This document shows, one piece after another, positions 6,575 through 12,173 of a DNA stretch of 12,173 nucleotides. This stretch comes from an uncultured Collinsella sp. Its GTDB lineage: Bacteria; Actinomycetota; Coriobacteriia; Coriobacteriales; Coriobacteriaceae. The stretch spans positions 1 to 12,173 of the forward strand of contig UQMO01000068.1 of the NCBI GenBank assembly GCA_900542125.1, in the 5' to 3' direction. The position numbers and the translations under genes were made by a program. Every line of letters starts with the position of its first letter. The first letter of the stretch is position 1. The notes under the pieces are model-generated. The model made no database searches. It was not told the origin of the DNA and worked only from the letters and a program-made list of their open reading frames with translations.

Positions 6575-6592
6575 TACCGAGTCCACTCGGTA
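6575..6592. promoter_or_regulatory. Inverted repeat upstream of spoVS, with possible -10 element
   Basis: TACCGAGT (6575-6582) and ACTCGGTA (6585-6592) form a perfect 8-base inverted repeat around a two-base centre, seven bases after the stop of the ATPase gene. No T-run follows, so it is not a convincing terminator. Its right edge overlaps TACGAT (6591-6596), a reasonable -10 hexamer, but no -35 stands at the right distance. It may be an operator or an mRNA hairpin for the spoVS cistron. Confidence 0.45.
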
Positions 6593-6642
6593 CGATACAG
6601 TTATTGCAGTTAAAACGTACTTTTAAACGCAGGAGTTTCTTC

Positions 6643-6960
6643 ATGGATTGCCTGAAGGTATCAAGCAAATCATCGCCCGCGTCCGTTGCCGGCGCCATCG
6701 CCGGCATGGTCAAGGATGGTGTACCCGTCAACATCCAGTGTGTCGGCGCCGGTGCTGTCAACCAGGCCATTAAGGCCGTTGCCATCGCGCGCGGTTTTTT
6801 GATCCCAACCGGTTTTGATATTTCCTGCGCGCCCGTGTTCTCCGACATTCTCATTAACGGGGAGTCGCGCACGGCCATCCGCCTTTCTATCTACGTTCAC
6901 CAGATCAATCGAGCTGCTATGGATAACGTCGTCATGGATGATGTTAAGCCTGTGGCATAG
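6643..6960 (+). CDS. spoVS: Stage V sporulation protein S (SpoVS) family protein
   Basis: This 105-residue protein matches the small Alba-fold-like SpoVS family closely: LKVSSKSSPASVAGAIAG (4-21), VGAGAVNQAIKAVAIARGFL (34-53) and INGESRTAIRLSIYV (71-85). In Bacillus SpoVS influences septation and later sporulation stages, and a nucleic-acid-binding role has been proposed. It is also found in bacteria that do not form spores, as expected for this lineage. Compared with the about 86-residue Bacillus protein, it has a C-terminal extension of about 20 residues (HQINRAAMDNVVMDDVKPVA). ATG 6643 is chosen over the in-frame GTG at 6568 because AGGAG (6631-6635) lies seven bases upstream and the family starts here. 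miaB follows after 45 bases, an arrangement also resembling the Bacillus region. Confidence 0.92.
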   Translation: MDCLKVSSKSSPASVAGAIAGMVKDGVPVNIQCVGAGAVNQAIKAVAIARGFLIPTGFDISCAPVFSDILINGESRTAIRLSIYVHQINRAAMDNVVMDDVKPVA

Positions 6961-7005
6961 CTTCTGCTAGCCTTGTTTCGCTCCCCAACGTTAGGACTTA
7001 TGCAC

Positions 7006-8376
7006 ATGGATCAGCGTTCCGTACGCGATATTCTTGCCGGTAAAACCTACTTTATCCGCACCTTTGGCTGCCAGATGAATCAGCACGATTCCGAGCGCGT
7101 GAGCGGTCTGCTCGATTCGTATGGTTGCCTCATGGCGCTCGATCCCGAGCATGCCGATATCGTTGTCTTCATGACATGCTGTGTGCGTGAGGCCGCCGAT
7201 ACTCGCCTGTACGGTCAGTGCAATTCCTGCAAAAGCCTGCCGCCTTCGCCTTCGGGCAAGCGTGTGGTTGCCGTGGGCGGCTGCATTGCGCAGCGTGATG
7301 GCGAGGGCCTGCTCACCAACGTCGATAACGTCAATGTCATCTTTGGCACGCATTCTATCGCACATGTGGCCGAGCTCATTGCCGAGGCGTTCCTTGACGG
7401 CAAGCGTCATATCCGCACCAATGAGCATGAGGATACGGATGCCATGAGCATGCCGTGGCATCGCGAGACCCAGTATCACGCCTGGGTGCCCATCATGACG
7501 GGCTGCAATAATTTCTGCACCTATTGCATCGTTCCGTACGTGCGCGGTCGCGAAAAGAGCCGCCCCTTCGAGGAGATTGTCGATGAGGTGACCGGTTTGG
7601 TGCGCCAGGGCGTGCGTGAGATTACGCTGCTGGGCCAAAACGTTAACTCATATGGTCGCGATCTGTTTGGCAAGCCGCGTTTTGCCGATCTGCTGCGTGC
7701 CGTGGGCGATACGGGTGTGGAGCGCATCTTCTTTACGTCTTCGCATCCCAAGGACCTGTTGCCCGAGACCATCGACGCCATGGCCGAGACGCCTGCCGTT
7801 ATGCCGCAGCTGCACTTGGCCGTCCAGTCAGGTTCGACGCGGATCCTCAAAGAGATGAATCGCCGTTATACACGTGAGGACTATTTGGGCCTGGTCGATC
7901 GTATTCGCAACCGTATGCCCGATATCGCGCTCTCGACCGACATTATCGTTGGCTTCCCAGGCGAGACTGAAGAAGACTTTGAGCAGACGCTCTCGCTTGC
8001 CGAGACGGTCCGCTATACCCAGGCCTATACCTTCATCTACTCCAAGCGCGCTGGTACCCCGGCCGCCGAGATTGATGATCCCACACCGCACGAGGTCATC
8101 CTTGAGCGCTTTAACCGTCTGGTCAAGGTTATCGAGACGACAGCGCACGAGTACAACCAGGGTGAGCTCCATACCGTGGTGCCGGCGCTCATTGAGGGTA
8201 CGAGTAAAAAGAACGATGCGGTGCTGCTGGGCAAGAGCCCCAAGAATCAGACCGTTCATGCGCCCATTCCCGAGGGATATAGCATCGACCAGCTTGTCGG
8301 TAAGATCGTTGATGTTGACGTCGACGTTGCTAAGACGTGGTATTTGTCAGGCTCCGTTGTGGGTGAGCCGCGCTAA
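7006..8376 (+). CDS. miaB: tRNA-2-methylthio-N6-dimethylallyladenosine synthase MiaB
   Basis: This 456-residue radical-SAM enzyme adds a methylthio group to i6A37 of tRNAs reading UNN codons. The N-terminal MTTase domain has the three auxiliary-cluster cysteines Cys22 (TFGCQMN), Cys58 (MTCCVREAA) and Cys93 (GGCIAQ). The radical-SAM CxxxCxxC motif is Cys167-Cys171-Cys174 (GCNNFCTYC), and the usual PYVRGREKSRP block follows. A TRAM domain fills about the last 65 residues. The family NTC motif reads MTC here, and extra cysteines occur in CCVREAADTRLYGQCNSC. The start is uncertain: AGGA (6993-6996) is nine bases before ATG 7006 and three before ATG 7000, so 7006 is preferred. The stop TAA shares a base with the miaA start, and MiaA makes the MiaB substrate, so the pair is functionally linked. 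Confidence 0.95.
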   Translation: MDQRSVRDILAGKTYFIRTFGCQMNQHDSERVSGLLDSYGCLMALDPEHADIVVFMTCCVREAADTRLYGQCNSCKSLPPSPSGKRVVAVGGCIAQRDGEGLLTNVDNVNVIFGTHSIAHVAELIAEAFLDGKRHIRTNEHEDTDAMSMPWHRETQYHAWVPIMTGCNNFCTYCIVPYVRGREKSRPFEEIVDEVTGLVRQGVREITLLGQNVNSYGRDLFGKPRFADLLRAVGDTGVERIFFTSSHPKDLLPETIDAMAETPAVMPQLHLAVQSGSTRILKEMNRRYTREDYLGLVDRIRNRMPDIALSTDIIVGFPGETEEDFEQTLSLAETVRYTQAYTFIYSKRAGTPAAEIDDPTPHEVILERFNRLVKVIETTAHEYNQGELHTVVPALIEGTSKKNDAVLLGKSPKNQTVHAPIPEGYSIDQLVGKIVDVDVDVAKTWYLSGSVVGEPR

Positions 8377-9314
8377 TGATTTCTCCCGGGGCAGGTCTTT
8401 CCGCCGTTGCGATCGTCGGTCCGACGGCGGTTGGTAAAAGTGACGTCGCTGACCGTTTGGCCGCTCGCCTTTCGTCTGAAGTGCTGTCGTGCGATGCGAT
8501 GCAAATCTATCGCGGTATGGATATCGGCACCGCAAAGATGACGCCCGATGAGTGTACGGCGCCTCTGCGTCTCGTTGACATCGTAGAGCCGGGCGTCGCG
8601 TACTCTGCGGCGCTTTACCAGGCAGACGCTCGCGCGCATGTTGAGCGCCTGCTCGGGTCTGGACGTCTTCCGGTGTTTTGCGGGGGTACGGGCCTGTATC
8701 TCAAGGCCGCCCTCGATGAGATGGATTTTCCCTCGGGAGAACTTGAGGACGATCGCCGTGCGGGTTATCAGGAACTTGCCGAGCGCATTGGTGAGGAAGC
8801 GCTGCATAAGCTGCTTGCCGAGCGCGATCCTGAGTCTGCCGCGGTCATTCATCCTCATAATGTGCGCCGCGTGATTCGTGCGCTCGAAATGCATGATGAC
8901 GGCGTTTCCTACGCACAGCAAAAGTCACAGTTTAGTGTTCCATGTGAGCATTATCATGCCTTGTGGTTTGGCTTGACACGCAATCGTGAGCTGCTTTACG
9001 AGCGCATTAACCTGCGCGTTGACCTCATGTTTGAGCAGGGTCTTGTTGATGAGGTCCGTGGCCTTATGGACCAGGGGCTTGAAGATGCGCTCACTTCGAT
9101 GCAGGCGATTGGCTACAAAGAAATCATTGATGCTTTTAACGGTGTGATGACTATGGATGAGGCTCGTGAACTCATTAAGATGCGTTCGCGTCGCTATGCC
9201 AAGCGTCAGCTTTCGTGGTTTAAGCGCGACGATCGTATTGTGTGGTTCGATATGGACGAATATACGGTCGATGAGGTCGTTGAGGATATCTTGCATCGCA
9301 TCGAGGCTGCCTGA
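8376..9314 (+). CDS. miaA: tRNA dimethylallyltransferase MiaA
   Basis: This 312-residue enzyme transfers a dimethylallyl group to N6 of A37 in tRNAs reading UNN codons, giving i6A37 for MiaB to methylthiolate. Visible motifs are the P-loop GPTAVGKS (15-22), the DAMQIYRGMDIGTAKM block (about 40-55) with the catalytic-region aspartate, NVRRVIRALEM in the second half, MQAIGYKEI, and the SRRYAKRQLSWFKRD tRNA-binding signature near the C-terminus. Length is typical. It overlaps miaB by one base at the start (TAATG) and hflX by one base at the end (TGATG), so all three are probably translated in a coupled way from one mRNA. The miaA-hflX neighbourhood is conserved in many bacteria; dapF, which lies between them in mycobacteria and streptomycetes, is missing here. 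Confidence 0.96.
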   Translation: MISPGAGLSAVAIVGPTAVGKSDVADRLAARLSSEVLSCDAMQIYRGMDIGTAKMTPDECTAPLRLVDIVEPGVAYSAALYQADARAHVERLLGSGRLPVFCGGTGLYLKAALDEMDFPSGELEDDRRAGYQELAERIGEEALHKLLAERDPESAAVIHPHNVRRVIRALEMHDDGVSYAQQKSQFSVPCEHYHALWFGLTRNRELLYERINLRVDLMFEQGLVDEVRGLMDQGLEDALTSMQAIGYKEIIDAFNGVMTMDEARELIKMRSRRYAKRQLSWFKRDDRIVWFDMDEYTVDEVVEDILHRIEAA

Positions 9315-10603
9315 TGGCCCGGTTTCCCCTCGTTCCCACAGCACCCGAGCCTGAGCGTGCCATTCTTGTCGGCGTCGAGTGGCGCGACAATGCGTGGCCG
9401 CTCGATCGCTCGCTCGATGAGCTTGAGCGCCTGGCGCACACGGCTGGCGCCCGGTGTGTTGCTCGTTTGTCGCAGCGACTGGTTAAACCCTATCCTAAAT
9501 CGTTTATCGGTTCCGGCAAGGTTGAAGAGCTGTGCGGCTTAGTGCATCGCATGGATGCCGATGTCGTTATTTTTGACGACGATCTGACGCCTTCACAGCA
9601 GTCCTATCTGGAGAAGGCCGTGGGCGAACCGGTTAAGATCATCGATCGCACGGCGCTCATTCTTGATATTTTCGGCCTGCATGCCCAGACGCGCGAGGGT
9701 CGTCTACAGGTGCAGCTGGCGCAGCTTCAATATCTGTTGCCTCGTCTGCGTGGCATGTGGAGCCATCTTGCCAAGGAGCAGACGCGCGGCGGCATCGGTT
9801 CGCGCTTTGGCCAGGGTGAAAGCCAGCTCGAGGTTGACCGTCGCTTGATTCGCAATAAGATTGCCGCGCTTCGTCGTGAGCTCAAGCAGGTTGAACAGCA
9901 TCGCGATGTCCAGTCCAAGAGCCGCATTGAGTCACCGGCGTTTCGCGTCGCGTTAGCCGGTTATACCAATGCCGGTAAATCGACGTTGCTCAATCGCCTG
10001 ACCGGCTCTACGGTACTTTCGCAGGACAAGCTGTTTGCTACGCTCGACCCGACGACGCGTTCGTATCGCCTGCCCAGCGGTCGCGGCATGACGATTACTG
10101 ATACCGTCGGCTTTATTCAAAAGCTGCCGCATGGTCTGGTCGATGCCTTTAAATCGACGCTGTCCGAGGTGTTGGGTGCCGATCTAATTCTCAAAGTCGT
10201 AGATGCGTCTGACGAGGACTATGAGCGGCAGCTTGAGGCTGTCGACCGCGTTCTTGATGAGATCGGCGCTGGAGAGCGTTTAACGCTGACCGTATTCAAT
10301 AAAATCGATCTTCTCGATAGCGTTGATCGTCTGAGCTTCCGTCGTCGCTATCCCGAGGCCGTGCTGTTCTCGGCCCAGACGGGCGAGGGACTCGACGATT
10401 TCGTCGACCGTATTGCTCGTGAGGCGGCTGCTACCGATGTGTTGCTCTCTGCTGATATCCCGTATCGCGAGGGCGCCCTCATCACGCTGGTGCATGAGCA
10501 GGGAACCCTTTTGCACGAGGAATATCTTGAGGACGGCGTTCGTATTGTGGCGAAGCTGCCTGCCCGTATCGCGCCGCGGCTCAAGCGTTATCGCACCGAG
10601 TAG
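9314..10603 (+). CDS. hflX: Ribosome-associated GTPase HflX
   Basis: This 429-residue GTPase binds the 50S subunit and splits or rescues stalled 70S ribosomes, notably under heat or antibiotic stress. The N-terminal HflX domain includes the nucleotide-binding-like KSFIGSGKVEEL stretch (62-73) and DRTALILDIFGLHAQTREG (111-129), followed by a helical linker with the conserved SHLAKEQTRGGIGSRFGQGE segment (150-169). The G domain follows: G1 GYTNAGKST (216-224), G2 threonine in LDPTTR (244-249), G3 DTVGF (263-267), G4 NKID (329-332), G5 SAQTGEG (353-359). It is the last plus-strand gene of the miaB-miaA-hflX run. Its last 16 bases overlap the 3' end of the minus-strand membrane gene, leaving no room for an ordinary terminator between them. 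Confidence 0.96.
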   Translation: MARFPLVPTAPEPERAILVGVEWRDNAWPLDRSLDELERLAHTAGARCVARLSQRLVKPYPKSFIGSGKVEELCGLVHRMDADVVIFDDDLTPSQQSYLEKAVGEPVKIIDRTALILDIFGLHAQTREGRLQVQLAQLQYLLPRLRGMWSHLAKEQTRGGIGSRFGQGESQLEVDRRLIRNKIAALRRELKQVEQHRDVQSKSRIESPAFRVALAGYTNAGKSTLLNRLTGSTVLSQDKLFATLDPTTRSYRLPSGRGMTITDTVGFIQKLPHGLVDAFKSTLSEVLGADLILKVVDASDEDYERQLEAVDRVLDEIGAGERLTLTVFNKIDLLDSVDRLSFRRRYPEAVLFSAQTGEGLDDFVDRIAREAAATDVLLSADIPYREGALITLVHEQGTLLHEEYLEDGVRIVAKLPARIAPRLKRYRTE

Positions 10604-11292
10604 ACGAGCTCCAAAAAGCCCAGAATAATGGGTTGATGCAGCAGATAAAAGGGGAGTGCATGACGTCCAAGGCTGGCGAGCGCCGGCAGGGGGTTGGCGT
10701 AGGCCCAGCTTAGGGCGGTCTTATCGATTCCCTGCGCTATATGTGCGGCGAAGTATCCTGCAAGATACATAAAGATAAACGGGATGATGGGGTAGTAATC
10801 ACCTGAAACAAACCCAAGGCTCGGAAATCCCAGCCACGCCAGGTAGGGGACAGGGTAGATCGTTTTGGGGATACTCCAGGTGAGGGCGAACAACACAAGG
10901 CATAGCGACATGCCCCATCTCGCCGATATCTTCTTAAGGACGGGATCGGTCAACGCCACGATGCCGGTACATGCGGCCATGCAGTAGATGATGCCAAAAT
11001 TAACCGAATCGTCGACTGAGACAAGTGTTGTTGCCAGCCAGACGACGAGTGCTGCTAAGGCGTATTTGGCGGCACGTTTGATATTGTTGCGCGAAAGGGT
11101 GCACATCCAACCCGCGATAAACAAAAATACCCAGCTGATGCTGGCGCGCCAGATGTCTTGAAAGACGGTCTGGGTAAACCAGGGCATATCCCAGTCGTAC
11201 AGGTAGGCGAGATCGTAGCAAGCGTGAAAACCTGCCATTGAAATCATCGTAAACCCGCGGACGGTATCAAAGATGGTGATGCGTTTTTGCAT
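10588..11292 (-). CDS. DUF1624/HGSNAT-like membrane protein, putative acyltransferase
   Basis: This 234-residue polytopic membrane protein has about seven hydrophobic segments (roughly 11-30, 50-66, 76-92, 98-114, 127-141, 167-187, 206-231). It resembles the DUF1624 / heparan-alpha-glucosaminide N-acetyltransferase-like family: an N-terminal IFDTVRGFTMISMAGFHACYDL segment with His23 in the first helix, FLFIAGWMCTLSRN, and a C-terminal GRHALPFYLLHQPII with His211 and His219. Members are thought to move acyl groups across membranes to sugars or other acceptors, but the bacterial substrate is unknown. Its ATG shares one base with the lexA stop (TAATG), which implies translational coupling and SOS co-expression. 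At the other end it overlaps hflX by 16 bases tail to tail. Family assignment is fairly sure; function and link to SOS are inference. Confidence 0.8.
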   Translation of the reverse strand: MQKRITIFDTVRGFTMISMAGFHACYDLAYLYDWDMPWFTQTVFQDIWRASISWVFLFIAGWMCTLSRNNIKRAAKYALAALVVWLATTLVSVDDSVNFGIIYCMAACTGIVALTDPVLKKISARWGMSLCLVLFALTWSIPKTIYPVPYLAWLGFPSLGFVSGDYYPIIPFIFMYLAGYFAAHIAQGIDKTALSWAYANPLPALASLGRHALPFYLLHQPIILGFLELVYSVR

Positions 11293-11936
11293 TACGAGAA
11301 CCGGCGCATTAAGCCGACGACTTTGCCCAAGATGATGGGATTCGTTGCATAGATAGGCTCCATGGTGTCATTCTCGGGCTGCAGGCGTACGCGTCCCTGC
11401 TCCTTGTAGAACGTCTTGACGGTCGCTGAACCATCAATCATGGCCACGACAATTTCGCCGTTCATGGCACTCTTTTGTTCACGGACGATGATGTAATCGC
11501 CATTGAAGATGCCGACATTGATCATTGAGCTCCCATGCACCTCAAGGATAAAGGAACCCTGATCAGTGGCGATTTCGGTCGGGATAGTAAAAGTGTCTTC
11601 GATATTCTGCTCGGCCAGAATGGGAATCCCAGCCGCGACGCGACCAACGAGCGGTAGCGAGACCGTTCCGCGAGGTGCGGTGGGCTCGTCAGATTTAGAA
11701 ATTGAGACAGAGGAACCGTCCTCGTTAAAGAGTTCCAGGGCGCGCGGTTTGGTGGCATCGCGCTTGAGTAGCCCGCGCGCCTCCAGGGCAGAGAGATGGG
11801 CGTGCACGGTGCTGGGAGAGGATAGGCCCACGGCAGAAGCCATCTCGCGCACGCTGGGCGGATAACCCTTCTCCTGCTGATATTCCTTGATGAAGTCGTA
11901 AATTTGCTGCTGACGCTTGGTAATTTTGCGAGCCAT
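11292..11936 (-). CDS. lexA: SOS response transcriptional repressor LexA
   Basis: This 214-residue protein represses DNA-damage genes until RecA filaments induce its self-cleavage. The N-terminal winged helix-turn-helix covers about residues 1-68, with the recognition region SVREMASAVGLSSPSTVHAHL (28-48). The cleavage bond is Ala102-Gly103 in VAAGIP. The catalytic dyad is Ser137 (GSSM, where many LexA proteins have GDSM) and Lys174 (ATVKTF). ATG at 11936 is chosen over upstream in-frame codons because the protein then begins MARKITKRQQ and AGAGGA lies seven bases before it; an earlier start would place coding sequence over an SOS box. The upstream region has three operators, so autoregulation is strongly suggested. 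A clear lexA promoter was not found; the TTATTATTAT run on the minus strand (12005-12014) may supply its -10. Confidence 0.97.
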   Translation of the reverse strand: MARKITKRQQQIYDFIKEYQQEKGYPPSVREMASAVGLSSPSTVHAHLSALEARGLLKRDATKPRALELFNEDGSSVSISKSDEPTAPRGTVSLPLVGRVAAGIPILAEQNIEDTFTIPTEIATDQGSFILEVHGSSMINVGIFNGDYIIVREQKSAMNGEIVVAMIDGSATVKTFYKEQGRVRLQPENDTMEPIYATNPIILGKVVGLMRRFS

Positions 11937-11959
11937 CAGGGCATCCTCTCTACCCATGT

Positions 11960-11973
11960 CAAACAAATGTTCG
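11960..11973. promoter_or_regulatory. SOS box 1 (lexA-proximal)
   Basis: CAAACAAATGTTCG matches CGAAC-N4-GTTCG with one mismatch (A for G at the second base). The flanks T and A extend the palindrome to TCGAAC/GTTCGA. It lies between the lexA start codon and the other two boxes, where it would sit in the lexA leader or promoter. Confidence 0.72.
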
Positions 11974-11981
11974 AATTTTGC

Positions 11982-12009
11982 TTGACAGGAACAACTGTTC
12001 GAAGATAAT
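11982..12009 (+). promoter_or_regulatory. Promoter of the divergent SOS gene
   Basis: A consensus -35 TTGACA (11982-11987) is followed after 16 bases by GATAAT (12004-12009). SOS box 2 fills the spacer, ending two bases before the -10 hexamer, the same layout as the recA promoter. Transcription would start near 12016 and run into the truncated gene at 12100. Confidence 0.8.
11988..12001. promoter_or_regulatory. SOS box 2 (central)
   Basis: GGAACAACTGTTCG matches CGAAC-N4-GTTCG with one mismatch (G for C at the first base). It occupies nearly the whole spacer of the plus-strand promoter TTGACA/GATAAT, so LexA here should repress the divergent gene directly. It starts exactly 28 bases after box 1. 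Confidence 0.82.
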
Positions 12010-12015
12010 AATAAC

Positions 12016-12029
12016 CGAACATTCGTTCT
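12016..12029. promoter_or_regulatory. SOS box 3 (distal to lexA)
   Basis: CGAACATTCGTTCT matches CGAAC-N4-GTTCG with one mismatch (T for G at the last base). It starts exactly 28 bases after box 2, at the predicted start site of the plus-strand gene and just upstream of the TTATTATTAT run on the minus strand that may serve lexA. Confidence 0.78.
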
Positions 12030-12099
12030 CGCGCTAGACATTTTTGTCCGCGCGGCTTGATAAAACTGTTCTCAGCAAAACACGCGAGAGGAGAACATG

Positions 12100-12126
12100 A
12101 TGAACGCAACGAATATGGTCCAGGGA
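12100..12126 (+). CDS. Truncated SOS-controlled gene divergent from lexA (first nine codons)
   Basis: ATG 12100 follows AGGAG (12089-12093) by six bases and encodes MNATNMVQG before the adapter begins; ATG 12097 is an alternative in another frame with too short a spacing. The in-frame continuation LSLIHI-stop is adapter translation, not protein. The gene has a strong promoter with an SOS box in its spacer, so it should be damage-inducible. In actinobacteria the gene divergent from lexA is often an SOS-induced division suppressor or LysM protein (chiZ/Rv2719c, divS), and Bacillus has yneA in the same place. That identity is inferred from position only, since nine residues show nothing. Confidence 0.6.
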
Positions 12127-12173
12127 CTGTCTCTTATACACATCTGACGCTGCCGACGAAGGCTTAGGTGTAG
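12127..12173 (-). other. Nextera Read 1 adapter with i5 index (artefact)
   Basis: Positions 12127-12145 are the reverse complement of the mosaic end, CTGTCTCTTATACACATCT. They are followed by GACGCTGCCGACGA (12146-12159, Read 1 adapter), AGGCTTAG (12160-12167, the reverse complement of i5 index CTAAGCCT, which I recognise as S508), and GTGTAG (12168-12173), the start of the P5 region. None of this is genomic. Confidence 0.98.

Noticed and set aside
11937..11958. Upstream in-frame starts for lexA that would add residues such as MGREDAL
   Set aside because: The ribosome binding site and the usual LexA N-terminus both point to ATG 11936, and longer forms would run into SOS box 1.
12030..12052. 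Bulged hairpin in the leader of the divergent gene
   Set aside because: The GACA-TTTT-TGTC core has only four base pairs, and the outer CGCG pairing needs a three-base bulge; too weak to call.
1..12173. Transposon because of mosaic ends at both termini
   Set aside because: The flanking bases are Illumina Read 1 and Read 2 adapters with an index, so the ends come from library preparation and not from a resident Tn5-like element. No transposase, CRISPR array, integrase or prophage gene is present.

Overview
The genomic part of this window is about positions 30-12126. Both ends carry Illumina Nextera adapter sequence. The DNA between them looks like a Coriobacteriia genome, most likely Collinsella or a close relative. 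The reasons are moderately high GC, GTG starts, a Gram-positive SOS operator (CGAAC-N4-GTTCG), and a gene order that mixes two lineages. The actinobacterial backbone (rimO-pgsA-cinA-recA-recX ... miaB-miaA-hflX, then lexA) is interrupted by an rny-ATPase-spoVS block resembling the Bacillus rny-ymdB-spoVS block. The genus is inferred; no rRNA or other marker gene is present.

Layout. Positions 30-1562 hold the 3' end of rimO, then pgsA and a stand-alone CinA C-terminal domain (PncC type), closed by a hairpin at 1571-1592. Positions 1593-1819 are non-coding: a GT-rich tract with a possible two-tier G-quadruplex, then a strong recA promoter with a perfect SOS operator between -35 and -10. recA and recX follow (1820-3672). 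A 258-base gap holds a strong promoter, a leader and a terminator-like hairpin before rny (RNase Y). One base after rny comes a GHKL-type ATP-binding protein of unknown function, then spoVS. miaB, miaA and hflX follow, with one-base stop/start overlaps at miaB/miaA and miaA/hflX. On the minus strand, lexA (11936-11292) is joined by a one-base overlap to a DUF1624-type membrane protein whose 3' end overlaps hflX tail to tail by 16 bases.

The lexA upstream region holds three SOS operators at an exact 28-base step and serves a divergent plus-strand gene that is cut off after nine codons. Its promoter has almost the same geometry as the recA promoter. By synteny with actinobacterial lexA-divergent genes (chiZ/Rv2719c, divS) it may encode an SOS-induced division suppressor, but too little remains to tell.

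The genes fall into three themes: the SOS response (recA, recX, lexA, the divergent gene), RNA modification and decay (rimO, miaB, miaA, rny, hflX), and envelope functions (pgsA, the DUF1624 protein). The least explained parts are the GHKL protein in the slot where Bacillus has ymdB, the structured rny leader, the evenly phased operators, and the coupling of lexA to a membrane acyltransferase-like protein.
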